A stretch of 64,000 bases of DNA, from assembly GCA_015056655.1 (NCBI GenBank), contig SVFV01000019.1:1-64000 (forward strand), read 5' to 3'. Below the pieces are notes generated by a model. It saw only the letters and a program-made list of their open reading frames with translations, ran no database searches and had not been told where the DNA came from. Positions 32,288 through 39,302 of the stretch are shown here, one piece after another (position 1 is the stretch's first letter; each line of letters begins with the position of its first letter). The stretch is from Butyrivibrio sp. (lineage in GTDB: Bacteria; Bacillota; Clostridia; Lachnospirales; Lachnospiraceae). The position numbers and the translations under genes were made by a program.

Positions 32288-32358
32288 CATAACCCGTAGG
32301 ACTCGAACCCACACAAACTGTTTTGGAGACAGTTATGCTACCATTACATCAGGGCTAT
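32288..32358 (-). tRNA. tRNA-Trp(CCA)
   Basis: Acceptor ATAGCCC/GGGTTAT, anticodon stem ACTGT/ACAGT, loop CTCCAAA, T-loop TTCGAGT. Confidence 0.9.
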
Positions 32359-32407
32359 ATTATTCTTTACACCTCTCTTTCCTCGTTATTTTTGTCGGTT
32401 ATTCATG

Positions 32408-32434
32408 TATAAAAATCTTCTGCCTCTGGCAGAA
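32408..32434 (-). terminator. Terminator within the tRNA array
   Basis: TTCTGCC AGA GGCAGAA hairpin followed by GATTTTTAT on the minus strand, between tRNA-Leu(CAA) and tRNA-Trp. It splits the array into separate transcripts. Confidence 0.8.
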
Positions 32435-32435
32435 A

Positions 32436-32510
32436 TACAGGCGGTGGAATTCGAATCCACACATTAACGAGGTTTGAGCTCGCCTCCTCTTCCATTTGGG
32501 ATACACCTGT
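32436..32510 (-). tRNA. tRNA-Leu(CAA)-like with short variable loop
   Basis: Acceptor ACAGGTG/CGCCTGT, anticodon stem GCGAG/CTCGT, loop CTCAAAC, T-loop TTCGAAT. The variable region is only about six bases, whereas normal Leu tRNAs have a long variable arm. Confidence 0.75.
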
Positions 32511-32514
32511 GTAG

Positions 32515-32597
32515 TGCAGGATATCAGATTCGAACTGATACGAGCTAAGCCCAACTGGTCCTTAGCCAATTGCGTCTACCGCTTCCGCCAATCCTGC
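32515..32597 (-). tRNA. tRNA-Leu(AAG)
   Basis: Class II; acceptor GCAGGAT/ATCCTGC, anticodon loop CTAAGGA, T-loop TTCGAAT. Confidence 0.92.
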
Positions 32598-32600
32598 AAG

Positions 32601-32679
32601 TACGCCCTAAGAGACTCGAACTCTTACGCTTTCGCAACAGATTCTAAGTCTGCCGTGTCTTCCATTTCACCAAGGGCGC
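32601..32679 (-). tRNA. tRNA-Leu(UAG)
   Basis: Class II; acceptor GCGCCCT/AGGGCGT, anticodon stem GCAGA/TCTGT, loop CTTAGAA. Confidence 0.92.
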
Positions 32680-32682
32680 AGA

Positions 32683-32766
32683 TGTGACCGGCGAGACTCG
32701 AACTCGCAACCAACAATAGGAACAGAGACTTAAGCTCTGCGTGTATACCAGTTCCACCACGGTCAC
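32683..32766 (-). tRNA. tRNA-Leu(UAA)
   Basis: Class II; acceptor GTGACCG/CGGTCAC, anticodon stem CAGAG/CTCTG, loop CTTAAGT. Confidence 0.93.
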
Positions 32767-32816
32767 AGATAATTCAGTTGTAAGCTCCTAAGTCGGAGTC
32801 GCAATAATCGTGTCAT
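32763..32816 (-). CDS. Possible Leu/Arg-rich 17-residue leader peptide
   Basis: ATG preceded by AGGAG at seven bases encodes MTRLLRLRLRSLQLNYL and stops four bases inside the tRNA-Leu(UAA) gene. Seven of 17 residues are Leu and four are Arg (three CGA codons). It lies directly upstream of four Leu tRNA genes, suggesting a translation-coupled leader, although no attenuator hairpin pair is clear. Confidence 0.4.
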   Translation of the reverse strand: MTRLLRLRLRSLQLNYL

Positions 32817-32842
32817 GTCTTTTCTCCTATCAAATAACTAAG

Positions 32843-32924
32843 TGGGCAAGATGGGTGTCGAGCCCATTACCTCCGAAGAGAACGGATTTACAGTCCGTCG
32901 CGTTTGCCGATTCGCTACTTGCCC
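32843..32924 (-). tRNA. tRNA-Tyr(GUA)
   Basis: Class II; acceptor GGGCAAG/CTTGCCC, anticodon loop CTGTAAA. T-loop CTCGACA has C at position 54. Confidence 0.9.
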
Positions 32925-32927
32925 TGA

Positions 32928-33001
32928 TGATCCCCGCCGGAGTTGAACCGAGCATTTCAGCCTTGAAAGGGCTGTGTCCTTGCCATTTAGACGAGGGGAC
33001 C
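32928..33001 (-). tRNA. tRNA-Glu(UUC)
   Basis: Acceptor GGTCCCC/GGGGATC, anticodon stem CAGCC/GGCTG, loop CTTTCAA, T-loop TTCAACT. Confidence 0.92.
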
Positions 33002-33007
33002 ATATGC

Positions 33008-33031
33008 GGAGCTGTTTTTAGTCACAGCTCC
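33008..33031 (+). terminator. Hairpin between XRE gene and tRNA-Glu
   Basis: GGAGCTG and CAGCTCC arms with a T-rich stretch on the plus-strand side only; the minus-strand transcript could read through into the tRNA array. Confidence 0.4.
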
Positions 33032-33048
33032 TTTATTCTATTTTTCTT

Positions 33049-33303
33049 TCAAGCACCTACCTGTGCCTGAACTCCATTGTCAACGATGATTATGTCATCT
33101 ATTGGAACATCAAATACCACCGCCAGTACAACCAGGTTGTCTATCGTTGGCATTGCTGTGCCGTGCTGCCACTTGTATATAGCTTGCGGTGTTGTGAAAC
33201 CAAACAGCATCTGCAGATCCTTAACAGACAGTCCGGCATCCTGACGCAGCTTTGTTATGTTCCTTCCGGTTGCCGCCATATCTATGGCAGGTATTGTTAC
33301 CAT
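33049..33303 (-). CDS. Small XRE regulator at the head of the tRNA array
   Basis: An 84-residue helix-turn-helix protein (ITKLRQDAGLSVKDLQMLFGFTTPQAIYKWQHGTAMPTIDNLVVLAVVFDVPIDDIIIVD). GGAG precedes the ATG. It resembles the array's other XRE protein and the one by the RNA ligase. It is the first gene of the strand before the tRNAs, with a terminator in its leader, so it is well placed to control the array. Confidence 0.85.
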   Translation of the reverse strand: MVTIPAIDMAATGRNITKLRQDAGLSVKDLQMLFGFTTPQAIYKWQHGTAMPTIDNLVVLAVVFDVPIDDIIIVDNGVQAQVGA

Positions 33304-33329
33304 TTCTGCTCCTTTCCGCTTATTGCATG

Positions 33330-33366
33330 AAAAAACCGCCCACCTTTTTCACTTAAGGTAAGCGGT
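33330..33366 (-). terminator. Terminator in the leader of the 33.0-kb XRE gene
   Basis: Arms ACCGC-TTACCTT and AAGGTGG-GCGGT, then six T on the minus strand, about 27 bases upstream of the start codon; the same layout as the 31.3-kb XRE gene. Confidence 0.75.
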
Positions 33367-33409
33367 CGCTAAAACATGTTAATTTATATGCCAGACCCTG
33401 GATTTATTC

Positions 33410-33559
33410 TCACTGAGTTTGCCTATCAACAACATTTTCTCGCAATTGCCTACCCTTAAATGAGTACATGAAATATAATCCCCACTCTGATCTTTTCAGG
33501 AGTGATGATTCATAACTTTCATTATTGAGGCAATAAATTCGATTCATTGTTGTTGTCAT
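33410..33559 (-). CDS. Small 49-residue hypothetical protein
   Basis: The ATG at 33559 has AAAGGA about 11 bases upstream; a longer frame to 33673 lacks a ribosome site. The product (starting MTTTMNRIYCLNNESYESS) is basic and aromatic. It sits just upstream of the terminator in the XRE leader, as the 42-residue frame does at 31.6 kb. Family unknown. Confidence 0.45.
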   Translation of the reverse strand: MTTTMNRIYCLNNESYESSLLKRSEWGLYFMYSFKGRQLRENVVDRQTQ

Positions 33560-33811
33560 GTCTCTGTTTTTCCTTTCCGGGAGCAGATTATTTTTACTCC
33601 GCTTATCTCTTTCTATATCGAATAGTAACACTAAAATCTTTAGCCGTCTATTATACTCATAGTATAAAGTCATTCAAGAACCATATTTAACTCCATGATG
33701 TCAGGATAGCCCCTTCCAAAATGGATTATCTAAATTTTCGATTTTTCAGTATTTTAGCCGGTTTCCCTGTTTTTAAATACCAAGAAATCATCCATTTTGA
33801 CGTTATCTAAA

Positions 33812-34012
33812 TCAGTTTGTCCAACTAATATTCATCTGATCCACATTTCTTGTCCTTGAATATAAAAACGCACCTAATCCGCCCATAATAATTGCAACAA
33901 TAGCACTTCCAAGGATGGTCAATCTATTGAAAAGACACGCATTTCCATTGCTATCTTTTATATCAGGAATACTTTTTAAGTTGTCATATTCTTTTCCCAG
34001 CCATTTCCCCAT
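33812..34012 (-). CDS. Small single-pass membrane protein
   Basis: A 66-residue protein with one clear membrane helix (LTILGSAIVAIIMGGLGAFLYS, about 31-52; quoted here in two parts LTILGSAIVAII and MGGLGAFLYS) after a polar N-terminus. It follows the 442-residue gene by 18 bases. No strong ribosome site. Unknown function. Confidence 0.45.
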   Translation of the reverse strand: MGKWLGKEYDNLKSIPDIKDSNGNACLFNRLTILGSAIVAIIMGGLGAFLYSRTRNVDQMNISWTN

Positions 34013-34030
34013 AGGGTAATCTCAACCACT

Positions 34031-35359
34031 TCACTGTATGAGTTCCTCAGGCTCTTCAGGAAACCAAATGATTTTATCAAACCAGCCATCCTTAATTCCA
34101 TCCGCATACATACAATCATCAATGTATCCAAATTCTTCAGGAAGCTGATCAATAAACTCATACTCAGACATGTGCACCGGAACAATGCCTATATAATCTG
34201 CACCTTCCAAGCTGTCCACAAACATTTCAGCTCCCAATAAACTTATCGGAAATCCAGCATCCTTTATGGCAAGATATGCGCTTATGACTTCTCGGCGGCA
34301 CCAATGTGATCCAGACAGATTAAAGTAATATCCCCCCGTTTCAGATTCTGTTTTATCTTGCCAAACATAGAGATGATAATATCCAGGCGCAACTTCAAAT
34401 GGGTGCCCTGAATCACGCTGTTTACGATGGAAGTACCATTCATCCCATGCCTTCGGATCATCAAAATCGATACCCGGTTCATCATAAGGGTTAACTCCCC
34501 TTCCTGTAAGTCCTTCATCTCTTCTGTCAGAATACTGAATATAAAGCTCTGACACAGAAAAGCCCTTACATTTATATCCGATTGCTTCATAGCCAATTTT
34601 ACATGCCCTAAAGAAATCATTTGCTGTAAAATCCCGAATTCGTCCAATTCTGTCTTCATCATTCTCGCCGGAAGCAATGATGGCTTTAAGCCTGCTAATC
34701 ATTTCATCAGATATCCCTCTATAAACTTCTTCCTTGTATTCAGGATTAGCAATCCAAAGATCCGAACGTTTAATCACTCCTTTCCGATATCTATACGGAA
34801 GCTCTTTAGCTATAAGATCATTGTATTTATCATCCTGCAAAAGATTAATAGATTCCATTACAGCAGGTGTAATAAGCTTGCATAGCTTTTCAAAAGCTTT
34901 TTCCTCAAAATATTCCGGTTCATTAAAAGATCTCCATTTCATAACCGCCGAAATTACAGTTTCCTCATTTAAATTCATTCCGTAACAGCGCAGCTTACCG
35001 TTTGTTTCATAATATCTGACTAACGTAAGCCTGTACCATTTATACTCATCAGGATAATCCCTGAGCCATTGTTCATTAAAATTATCGAAATCTCTAACTT
35101 CCCCTATTGATTTCAACCTTTCAAAATCGTCATAATCCTCTATTGAGCCTCTGGGAATCCTAATCCAGATTTCCCTTATGGCATCATTTCTTTTTATTGG
35201 GGCCAAAGGATTAAGAATCTCAAACAATGGCTCTAGAGCTGCAAGAATAGTAGGCGTAGAAAGGACTTCATGCGCTGCACCAATGTCGCAAAAGCTAATA
35301 AGCTCATCAACATCAGGTGCTACTAGCTTGTATTCTTTTTCAACATCCTTAAAAAACAT
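34031..35359 (-). CDS. Conserved hypothetical protein, 442 residues
   Basis: A long acidic soluble protein rich in Tyr, Trp and Asp, with an AGGAGG-preceded ATG. No catalytic motif or known fold is recognised. Residues 250-330 (ANDFFRACKIGYEAIGYKCKG, then GRGVNPYDEPGIDFDDPKAWDEWYFHRK) look like a conserved core. It is 11 bases downstream of an AAA+ ATPase gene and surely co-transcribed, so it may be the ATPase's substrate adaptor or effector. Confidence 0.6.
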   Translation of the reverse strand: MFFKDVEKEYKLVAPDVDELISFCDIGAAHEVLSTPTILAALEPLFEILNPLAPIKRNDAIREIWIRIPRGSIEDYDDFERLKSIGEVRDFDNFNEQWLRDYPDEYKWYRLTLVRYYETNGKLRCYGMNLNEETVISAVMKWRSFNEPEYFEEKAFEKLCKLITPAVMESINLLQDDKYNDLIAKELPYRYRKGVIKRSDLWIANPEYKEEVYRGISDEMISRLKAIIASGENDEDRIGRIRDFTANDFFRACKIGYEAIGYKCKGFSVSELYIQYSDRRDEGLTGRGVNPYDEPGIDFDDPKAWDEWYFHRKQRDSGHPFEVAPGYYHLYVWQDKTESETGGYYFNLSGSHWCRREVISAYLAIKDAGFPISLLGAEMFVDSLEGADYIGIVPVHMSEYEFIDQLPEEFGYIDDCMYADGIKDGWFDKIIWFPEEPEELIQ

Positions 35360-35370
35360 ATGCTGACCTC

Positions 35371-36558
35371 CTATACCGCATAATGAAGCCTGTTATCGGA
35401 GATTCTATCAATTAACACCTTCTTAATTCCGCGTTCTCTCAAGCTTTTCTCCCTCTTCTGATTCTCTTCATCTTCTAACGAATAATCCTCGTAGCTGAGA
35501 ACAATATCATCTGCATCAAGGTACAGCTCACGAGTAGCCGCATTATATTTAATCCTGGAAGGACTAAAGCTGATATCACCTGCATAACCACCACCTATCT
35601 CATGTAATCGATACTCTTCTACATCACTGCTAAATGAATCCATAGAAATCTTCTTATTGATCAAGCATGATCCATCTTTAAACAGAGCCTGTAACCGGAA
35701 TTTTTCTGATGTGATATTAACAATATTCAAATCCTTGATAGCATCGGAAAACTTCTGCCCTCTGTTGATTTCAAATGCAATTGCCCTGAGACAGTCATAG
35801 TTAAGAGCCACTCTTTTGGAAAAATCGATTACATTATTGACTTCAGAACTGTAGTTCTTTTTCAATACATCTGTCAAATATTCTCTGATATCTTCCTCTG
35901 TAGGATAGTCAAATCTGAAGTGATAATGGAAACGTCCCGGTCTGTTAACTAGGAAATCGTTTAGACCTCTCAGTTCATTACATGTAATGACAAACAGTTT
36001 CTTTCCCTGAGCAACACCATCGAACAAGGACAGCATGCTGGTTTGTGCGCTACTTCCATGCTCCTTCTCTGAAAAGGTCTTATCAAATTCATCAAAAAGA
36101 ACCATTACTTCCTGCTGAATTCTGTCCAGAAAGCTTCCTATTCCTTCCCAATACGTATCAACTATAATTACTGGAATGTCCTTTTCAACAGCTTGTCTTC
36201 CAAGCAGTCTTGAAAAAAGTGATTTACCTATTCCCTTATCTCCGCTCAATATGACCCCAAGATTTCTGTTAAAGATTCCAAATGAATCAAGAACTTTTCC
36301 GACCTTTTCCAAATGGATACCATATACTTTAGCGTCAGTAATCTTAAATTCGTTATACCTTTCCAGGAAAAAACCTTCCTTCTCACTATATCTAACAACA
36401 TAATAATCAGCCGGAAGCTGATCATAACTTCTAAGATCATCGGGATATATGTTGAATTTTGACCCAGTACTGATAACTTTCATATACTCAATTCCCTCTC
36501 TTACGCTTCTTTTCTTACCTACAAAAAATATCATATCCCCAGTATTTACCTTTGTCAT
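35371..36558 (-). CDS. AAA+ ATPase
   Basis: A 395-residue protein with an N-terminal domain of about 95 residues, then Walker A SGDKGIGKS, Walker B VMVLFDEFDK, sensor FVITCNE and an arginine-finger segment NRPGRFHYHF: the classical AAA+ set (FtsH/BCS1-like). A C-terminal extension follows. AAA+ proteins of this shape in phage-like cargo remodel protein or nucleic-acid complexes. The ATG lies inside a copy of the 19-bp inverted repeat, so the repeat overlaps its translation start. Confidence 0.8.
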   Translation of the reverse strand: MTKVNTGDMIFFVGKKRSVREGIEYMKVISTGSKFNIYPDDLRSYDQLPADYYVVRYSEKEGFFLERYNEFKITDAKVYGIHLEKVGKVLDSFGIFNRNLGVILSGDKGIGKSLFSRLLGRQAVEKDIPVIIVDTYWEGIGSFLDRIQQEVMVLFDEFDKTFSEKEHGSSAQTSMLSLFDGVAQGKKLFVITCNELRGLNDFLVNRPGRFHYHFRFDYPTEEDIREYLTDVLKKNYSSEVNNVIDFSKRVALNYDCLRAIAFEINRGQKFSDAIKDLNIVNITSEKFRLQALFKDGSCLINKKISMDSFSSDVEEYRLHEIGGGYAGDISFSPSRIKYNAATRELYLDADDIVLSYEDYSLEDEENQKREKSLRERGIKKVLIDRISDNRLHYAV

Positions 36559-36574
36559 TGAACTTGTCGTTCAA
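36557..36574. repeat. Inverted repeat, copy 3 of 4 (last base differs)
   Basis: ATTGAACTTGTCGTTCAA, overlapping the start codon of the AAA+ gene. Confidence 0.7.
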
Positions 36575-36591
36575 AACTCATGGCGGGCTTT

Positions 36592-36891
36592 TTACAGAAC
36601 GCGTCCTATTATTAGGGCCTTATCTGCAACATATTCATTTGTATTGACATGCCAAACTTCACCAATTGGTCTAACCCTGTACACAACAGGCTTTCCATTG
36701 TATTTTGCAGCAGCTTTCTTAGCATAATTTTCTGCAGATAAAAGCGAATTCGTGAAAAACACCTTATTTGTCAGCTTTTTTCTCCATTCTTCTCTTTGAT
36801 TTCCTGTTTCTATCGGAGGAAGTATTTCTTTCATATCAAACGCATCACATGTTCCATGGTAAAATTCCATTTCCACATTCCTATATTTCAT
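36592..36891 (-). CDS. ADP-ribosyltransferase-like protein (Arr-type)
   Basis: A 99-residue protein starting with EFYHGTCDAF (H near 12), then VFFTNSLLSAENYAKKAA and PVVYRVRPIGEVWHV. This pattern, an H in an HGT motif, a Y in the YA segment and a hydrophobic beta core, resembles rifampin ADP-ribosyltransferase and small phage ARTs. The C-terminal acidic residue is in TNEYVADKA. Small but complete for this class. The target is unknown; with the PARG at 9 kb it could form a modification/removal pair. Confidence 0.6.
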   Translation of the reverse strand: MKYRNVEMEFYHGTCDAFDMKEILPPIETGNQREEWRKKLTNKVFFTNSLLSAENYAKKAAAKYNGKPVVYRVRPIGEVWHVNTNEYVADKALIIGRVL

Positions 36892-36911
36892 GTCAATAAC
36901 CCTGTGGTTGA

Positions 36912-36947
36912 ATAAAAAAGAACCTTTGGCAAATCTACCTCAGGTTC
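36912..36947 (-). terminator. Terminator upstream of the ART-like gene
   Basis: AGAACCT/AGGTTC arms followed by six T on the minus strand; 21 bases upstream of the start. Confidence 0.65.
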
Positions 36948-37086
36948 CTGCAATCATTCCTATTAACTTGTTTCCACTTTAAGTAATAGTTTCTGCTATT
37001 ACGACGCCTTGTATACTTCATCATTCACTCAAAAATCACATATAAATACTTCTCCTATTATGATACAAAGGTACAGCAGAAAAATC

Positions 37087-37105
37087 ATTGAACTTGTCGT
37101 TCAAT
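37087..37105. repeat. 19-bp inverted repeat, copy 4 of 4
   Basis: ATTGAACTTGTCGTTCAAT, directly after the terminator of the methyltransferase gene. Confidence 0.75.
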
Positions 37106-37107
37106 AT

Positions 37108-37132
37108 AAAAAAGCTGATGCATAAGCACCAG
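37108..37132 (-). terminator. Terminator of the methyltransferase operon
   Basis: GCTGGTGC TTAT GCATCAGC hairpin then six T on the minus strand, overlapping the stop-codon region of the methyltransferase. Confidence 0.8.
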
Positions 37133-37135
37133 CCC

Positions 37136-37726
37136 TTACAGTTTCACGCATATAACATTGACCCATTTTTCATCTTCTCTACCAGGTCTTGAATCAGTTC
37201 CCACCACATTACTAACAATTTTAAAGCCTGCATTTTCAAAGAGTGGAATAACACTCTCCTCTGTAAAATCACTGAAGACACGATCTCCACGTATCTTGGT
37301 CCCTTCACCATACTTAAAGGATGCATATACTGCACCATTAGTTCTCAATGCCTCATGAAGTTTTTTTACAATTTCTGGTAGCTTCTCAAATGCAACATGA
37401 AGCAGTGAAGCGCATGCCCATATACCATCAAATTCATTGGCAAAAGACATTTCTTCGAACCGCATCTTTTTAACTTCCCTGCCAATATATTCTGATGCCC
37501 TCTTGCACATTTCTTCTGAAGCGTCAAAAGAGACAACATCATACCCAGCTTCCATGAATACCTTACTATCTCTTCCGCTCCCGCATCCAGCATCAAGAAT
37601 CCTCCCACCTGCTGGAACATAAGATAAAAAACGCGCTCTTACGACGGACATGTCAGCATTTATTGATCCTTCAAAAAAACTGTCTGCATTTCTATTATAA
37701 TAATCTACATTTTTATCTATCATCAT
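37136..37726 (-). CDS. Class I SAM-dependent methyltransferase
   Basis: A 196-residue Rossmann methyltransferase: motif I GRILDAGCGSGRDSKVF, motif II VVSFDASEEM, motif IV GIWACASLLHV. Close in type to TehB/Methyltransf_11 enzymes acting on small molecules or on nucleic-acid or protein groups; no DNA-target domain. It overlaps the HNH gene's stop by zero to a few bases and is the last gene of this operon. Confidence 0.82.
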   Translation of the reverse strand: MMIDKNVDYYNRNADSFFEGSINADMSVVRARFLSYVPAGGRILDAGCGSGRDSKVFMEAGYDVVSFDASEEMCKRASEYIGREVKKMRFEEMSFANEFDGIWACASLLHVAFEKLPEIVKKLHEALRTNGAVYASFKYGEGTKIRGDRVFSDFTEESVIPLFENAGFKIVSNVVGTDSRPGREDEKWVNVICVKL

Positions 37727-38905
37727 TTACCTGTTCCACACCTCATACCCCTGCCGTTTAGCGGAATCGTATACTGGGTGCATGTTTTTCTCAAGAATCC
37801 CAAAGAACTCATCTTTCGAATTCCCTTTACGGTATAACTCCTGTCCCGCCCAGATAGAATGAAGGTTGTCACGCAAGCATGACTCAAATAGCTTGTGTAC
37901 ACCTTCTTTTTCATGAATCATTGAATACATCCGGTATTGGTTTTCTGCAAATCTAATAAAAAACGGATCCCACTTTGGAAGCTTATTGCTTTTTGAGGAA
38001 TTCAGTGATGAATCCATCGGCATCAGATTCCACAGTTCATCATTCATGACAAATGACCATGGTATAAAATGATCAACATCATATTTTCCAGGCTGTATCT
38101 CCTGATCTGTGAAGACATCCCGAATCGCATTCTGCTCCAGTATTCCATCCCAAAGTTTATGAACAAATCCAAGTTTGCGCATCTTTTCATCCATCGGTGC
38201 AAGCTTATATACAAGCCCCGGAACCTCAGGATTGTTATTTTGGAGCCACTTTACCTTCTCATACTGAATCCATCCAAGAATTGCCACAGTATTATCTTGG
38301 ATCATTTCTATCCAAGCAGGCTCAAAATGTATTTCCTTTTTCAGCTTACTTGATGATCCAAGAGTATAAGGCAAAAGCACCACATCCCGATTAATTCTTT
38401 CGATGTATGTCGTAATTCTCTTTATGCTGCCCCAATCAGCATTCTCTTCAGATCTAGAAAAGAACCCTGCGAGGGCACGGTACGGAACCATATTTGTTAG
38501 CTGTTCCTTGGCTTCTTTCAGGATTTTATCATACTCTTTTATAGCATTCTTAATCTCAACTTTTGAAGCATTTGACGGAAGGCCACTAAGTTCAGCAAGC
38601 TTTATCACCGCCCTCTCAAGGCCATCTCTTACTTGGCCATCCAGCTGCATTCCACTCAAATGGATATGATATTCACGCACTGAATACCAAGCGTTACTTA
38701 TCATTTCATTAATCACTTCATCAAAGGTTGTATCTCTTACTCCTTCTGATACGAGCTTTACAATAGCTTCAAGCCAGTAAAACTTATAACAATAGGAAGG
38801 ATCCTTCATCATCAGAGAAAAACCTTCGATATCCAGCGAGTTGTAATACTTGCTATCTACCTTCAGACTGTATTCAATTTTATTTGAATATAGTTCGTCA
38901 CTCAT
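37727..38905 (-). CDS. HNH endonuclease domain protein
   Basis: A 392-residue protein with a long helical N-terminal domain (1-265, unknown) and an HNH nuclease near the C-terminus: KYDVDHFIPWS (H279), ELWNLMPMD (N293) and LNSSKSNKLP (N302), the HNH_4 type as in Cas9 and restriction-related nucleases. It cleaves DNA or RNA, with target unknown. It overlaps the Nudix gene by four bases. Confidence 0.8.
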   Translation of the reverse strand: MSDELYSNKIEYSLKVDSKYYNSLDIEGFSLMMKDPSYCYKFYWLEAIVKLVSEGVRDTTFDEVINEMISNAWYSVREYHIHLSGMQLDGQVRDGLERAVIKLAELSGLPSNASKVEIKNAIKEYDKILKEAKEQLTNMVPYRALAGFFSRSEENADWGSIKRITTYIERINRDVVLLPYTLGSSSKLKKEIHFEPAWIEMIQDNTVAILGWIQYEKVKWLQNNNPEVPGLVYKLAPMDEKMRKLGFVHKLWDGILEQNAIRDVFTDQEIQPGKYDVDHFIPWSFVMNDELWNLMPMDSSLNSSKSNKLPKWDPFFIRFAENQYRMYSMIHEKEGVHKLFESCLRDNLHSIWAGQELYRKGNSKDEFFGILEKNMHPVYDSAKRQGYEVWNR

Positions 38906-39300
38906 AAACTCTCTTTTATCTTTTCTACCAATCCCTTATCAGCAGGAAGCCAATCGACATCGGATATGGTATCCTTTGTCAGCCATTTGGCAGCTTCATG
39001 TTCCAACAAATAAAGCTCCCCATTTTTTACTGTTGCCCAAAAGCAGTGCATATGAAGATGGAATTTTTCATAGTCGTGATCAACGACCTCTACCAAGTCA
39101 TGAACTTCAATATCCGCAGCTAGTTCTTCCTTTATTTCCCTTACAAGGGCCTGCTGTGGTGTTTCCCCCTCTTCAATCTTTCCACCAGGAAATTCCCAGC
39201 CGTCCTTGAATTCACCATATCCGCGCTGTGTTGCAAATACTTTTGTTTTATGTTCATAGTTGTCGCATATTATGGCTGCGACCACGTTTACTGTTTTCAT
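38902..39300 (-). CDS. Nudix hydrolase, MutT-like
   Basis: A 132-residue protein whose Nudix box GGKIEEGETPQQALVREI-KEEL occupies residues 39-60, complete. Short (d)NTP-diphosphatase size, close to MutT/CTP-pyrophosphohydrolases (8-oxo-dGTP or modified dNTP hydrolysis). Co-operonic with a helicase gene upstream and an HNH gene downstream. Confidence 0.9.
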   Translation of the reverse strand: MKTVNVVAAIICDNYEHKTKVFATQRGYGEFKDGWEFPGGKIEEGETPQQALVREIKEELAADIEVHDLVEVVDHDYEKFHLHMHCFWATVKNGELYLLEHEAAKWLTKDTISDVDWLPADKGLVEKIKESL

Positions 39301-39302
39301 AC

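Noticed and set aside
32283..33070. Plus-strand frames of 60-86 codons
   Set aside because: They are antisense to tRNA genes and show no ribosome sites or protein-like composition.
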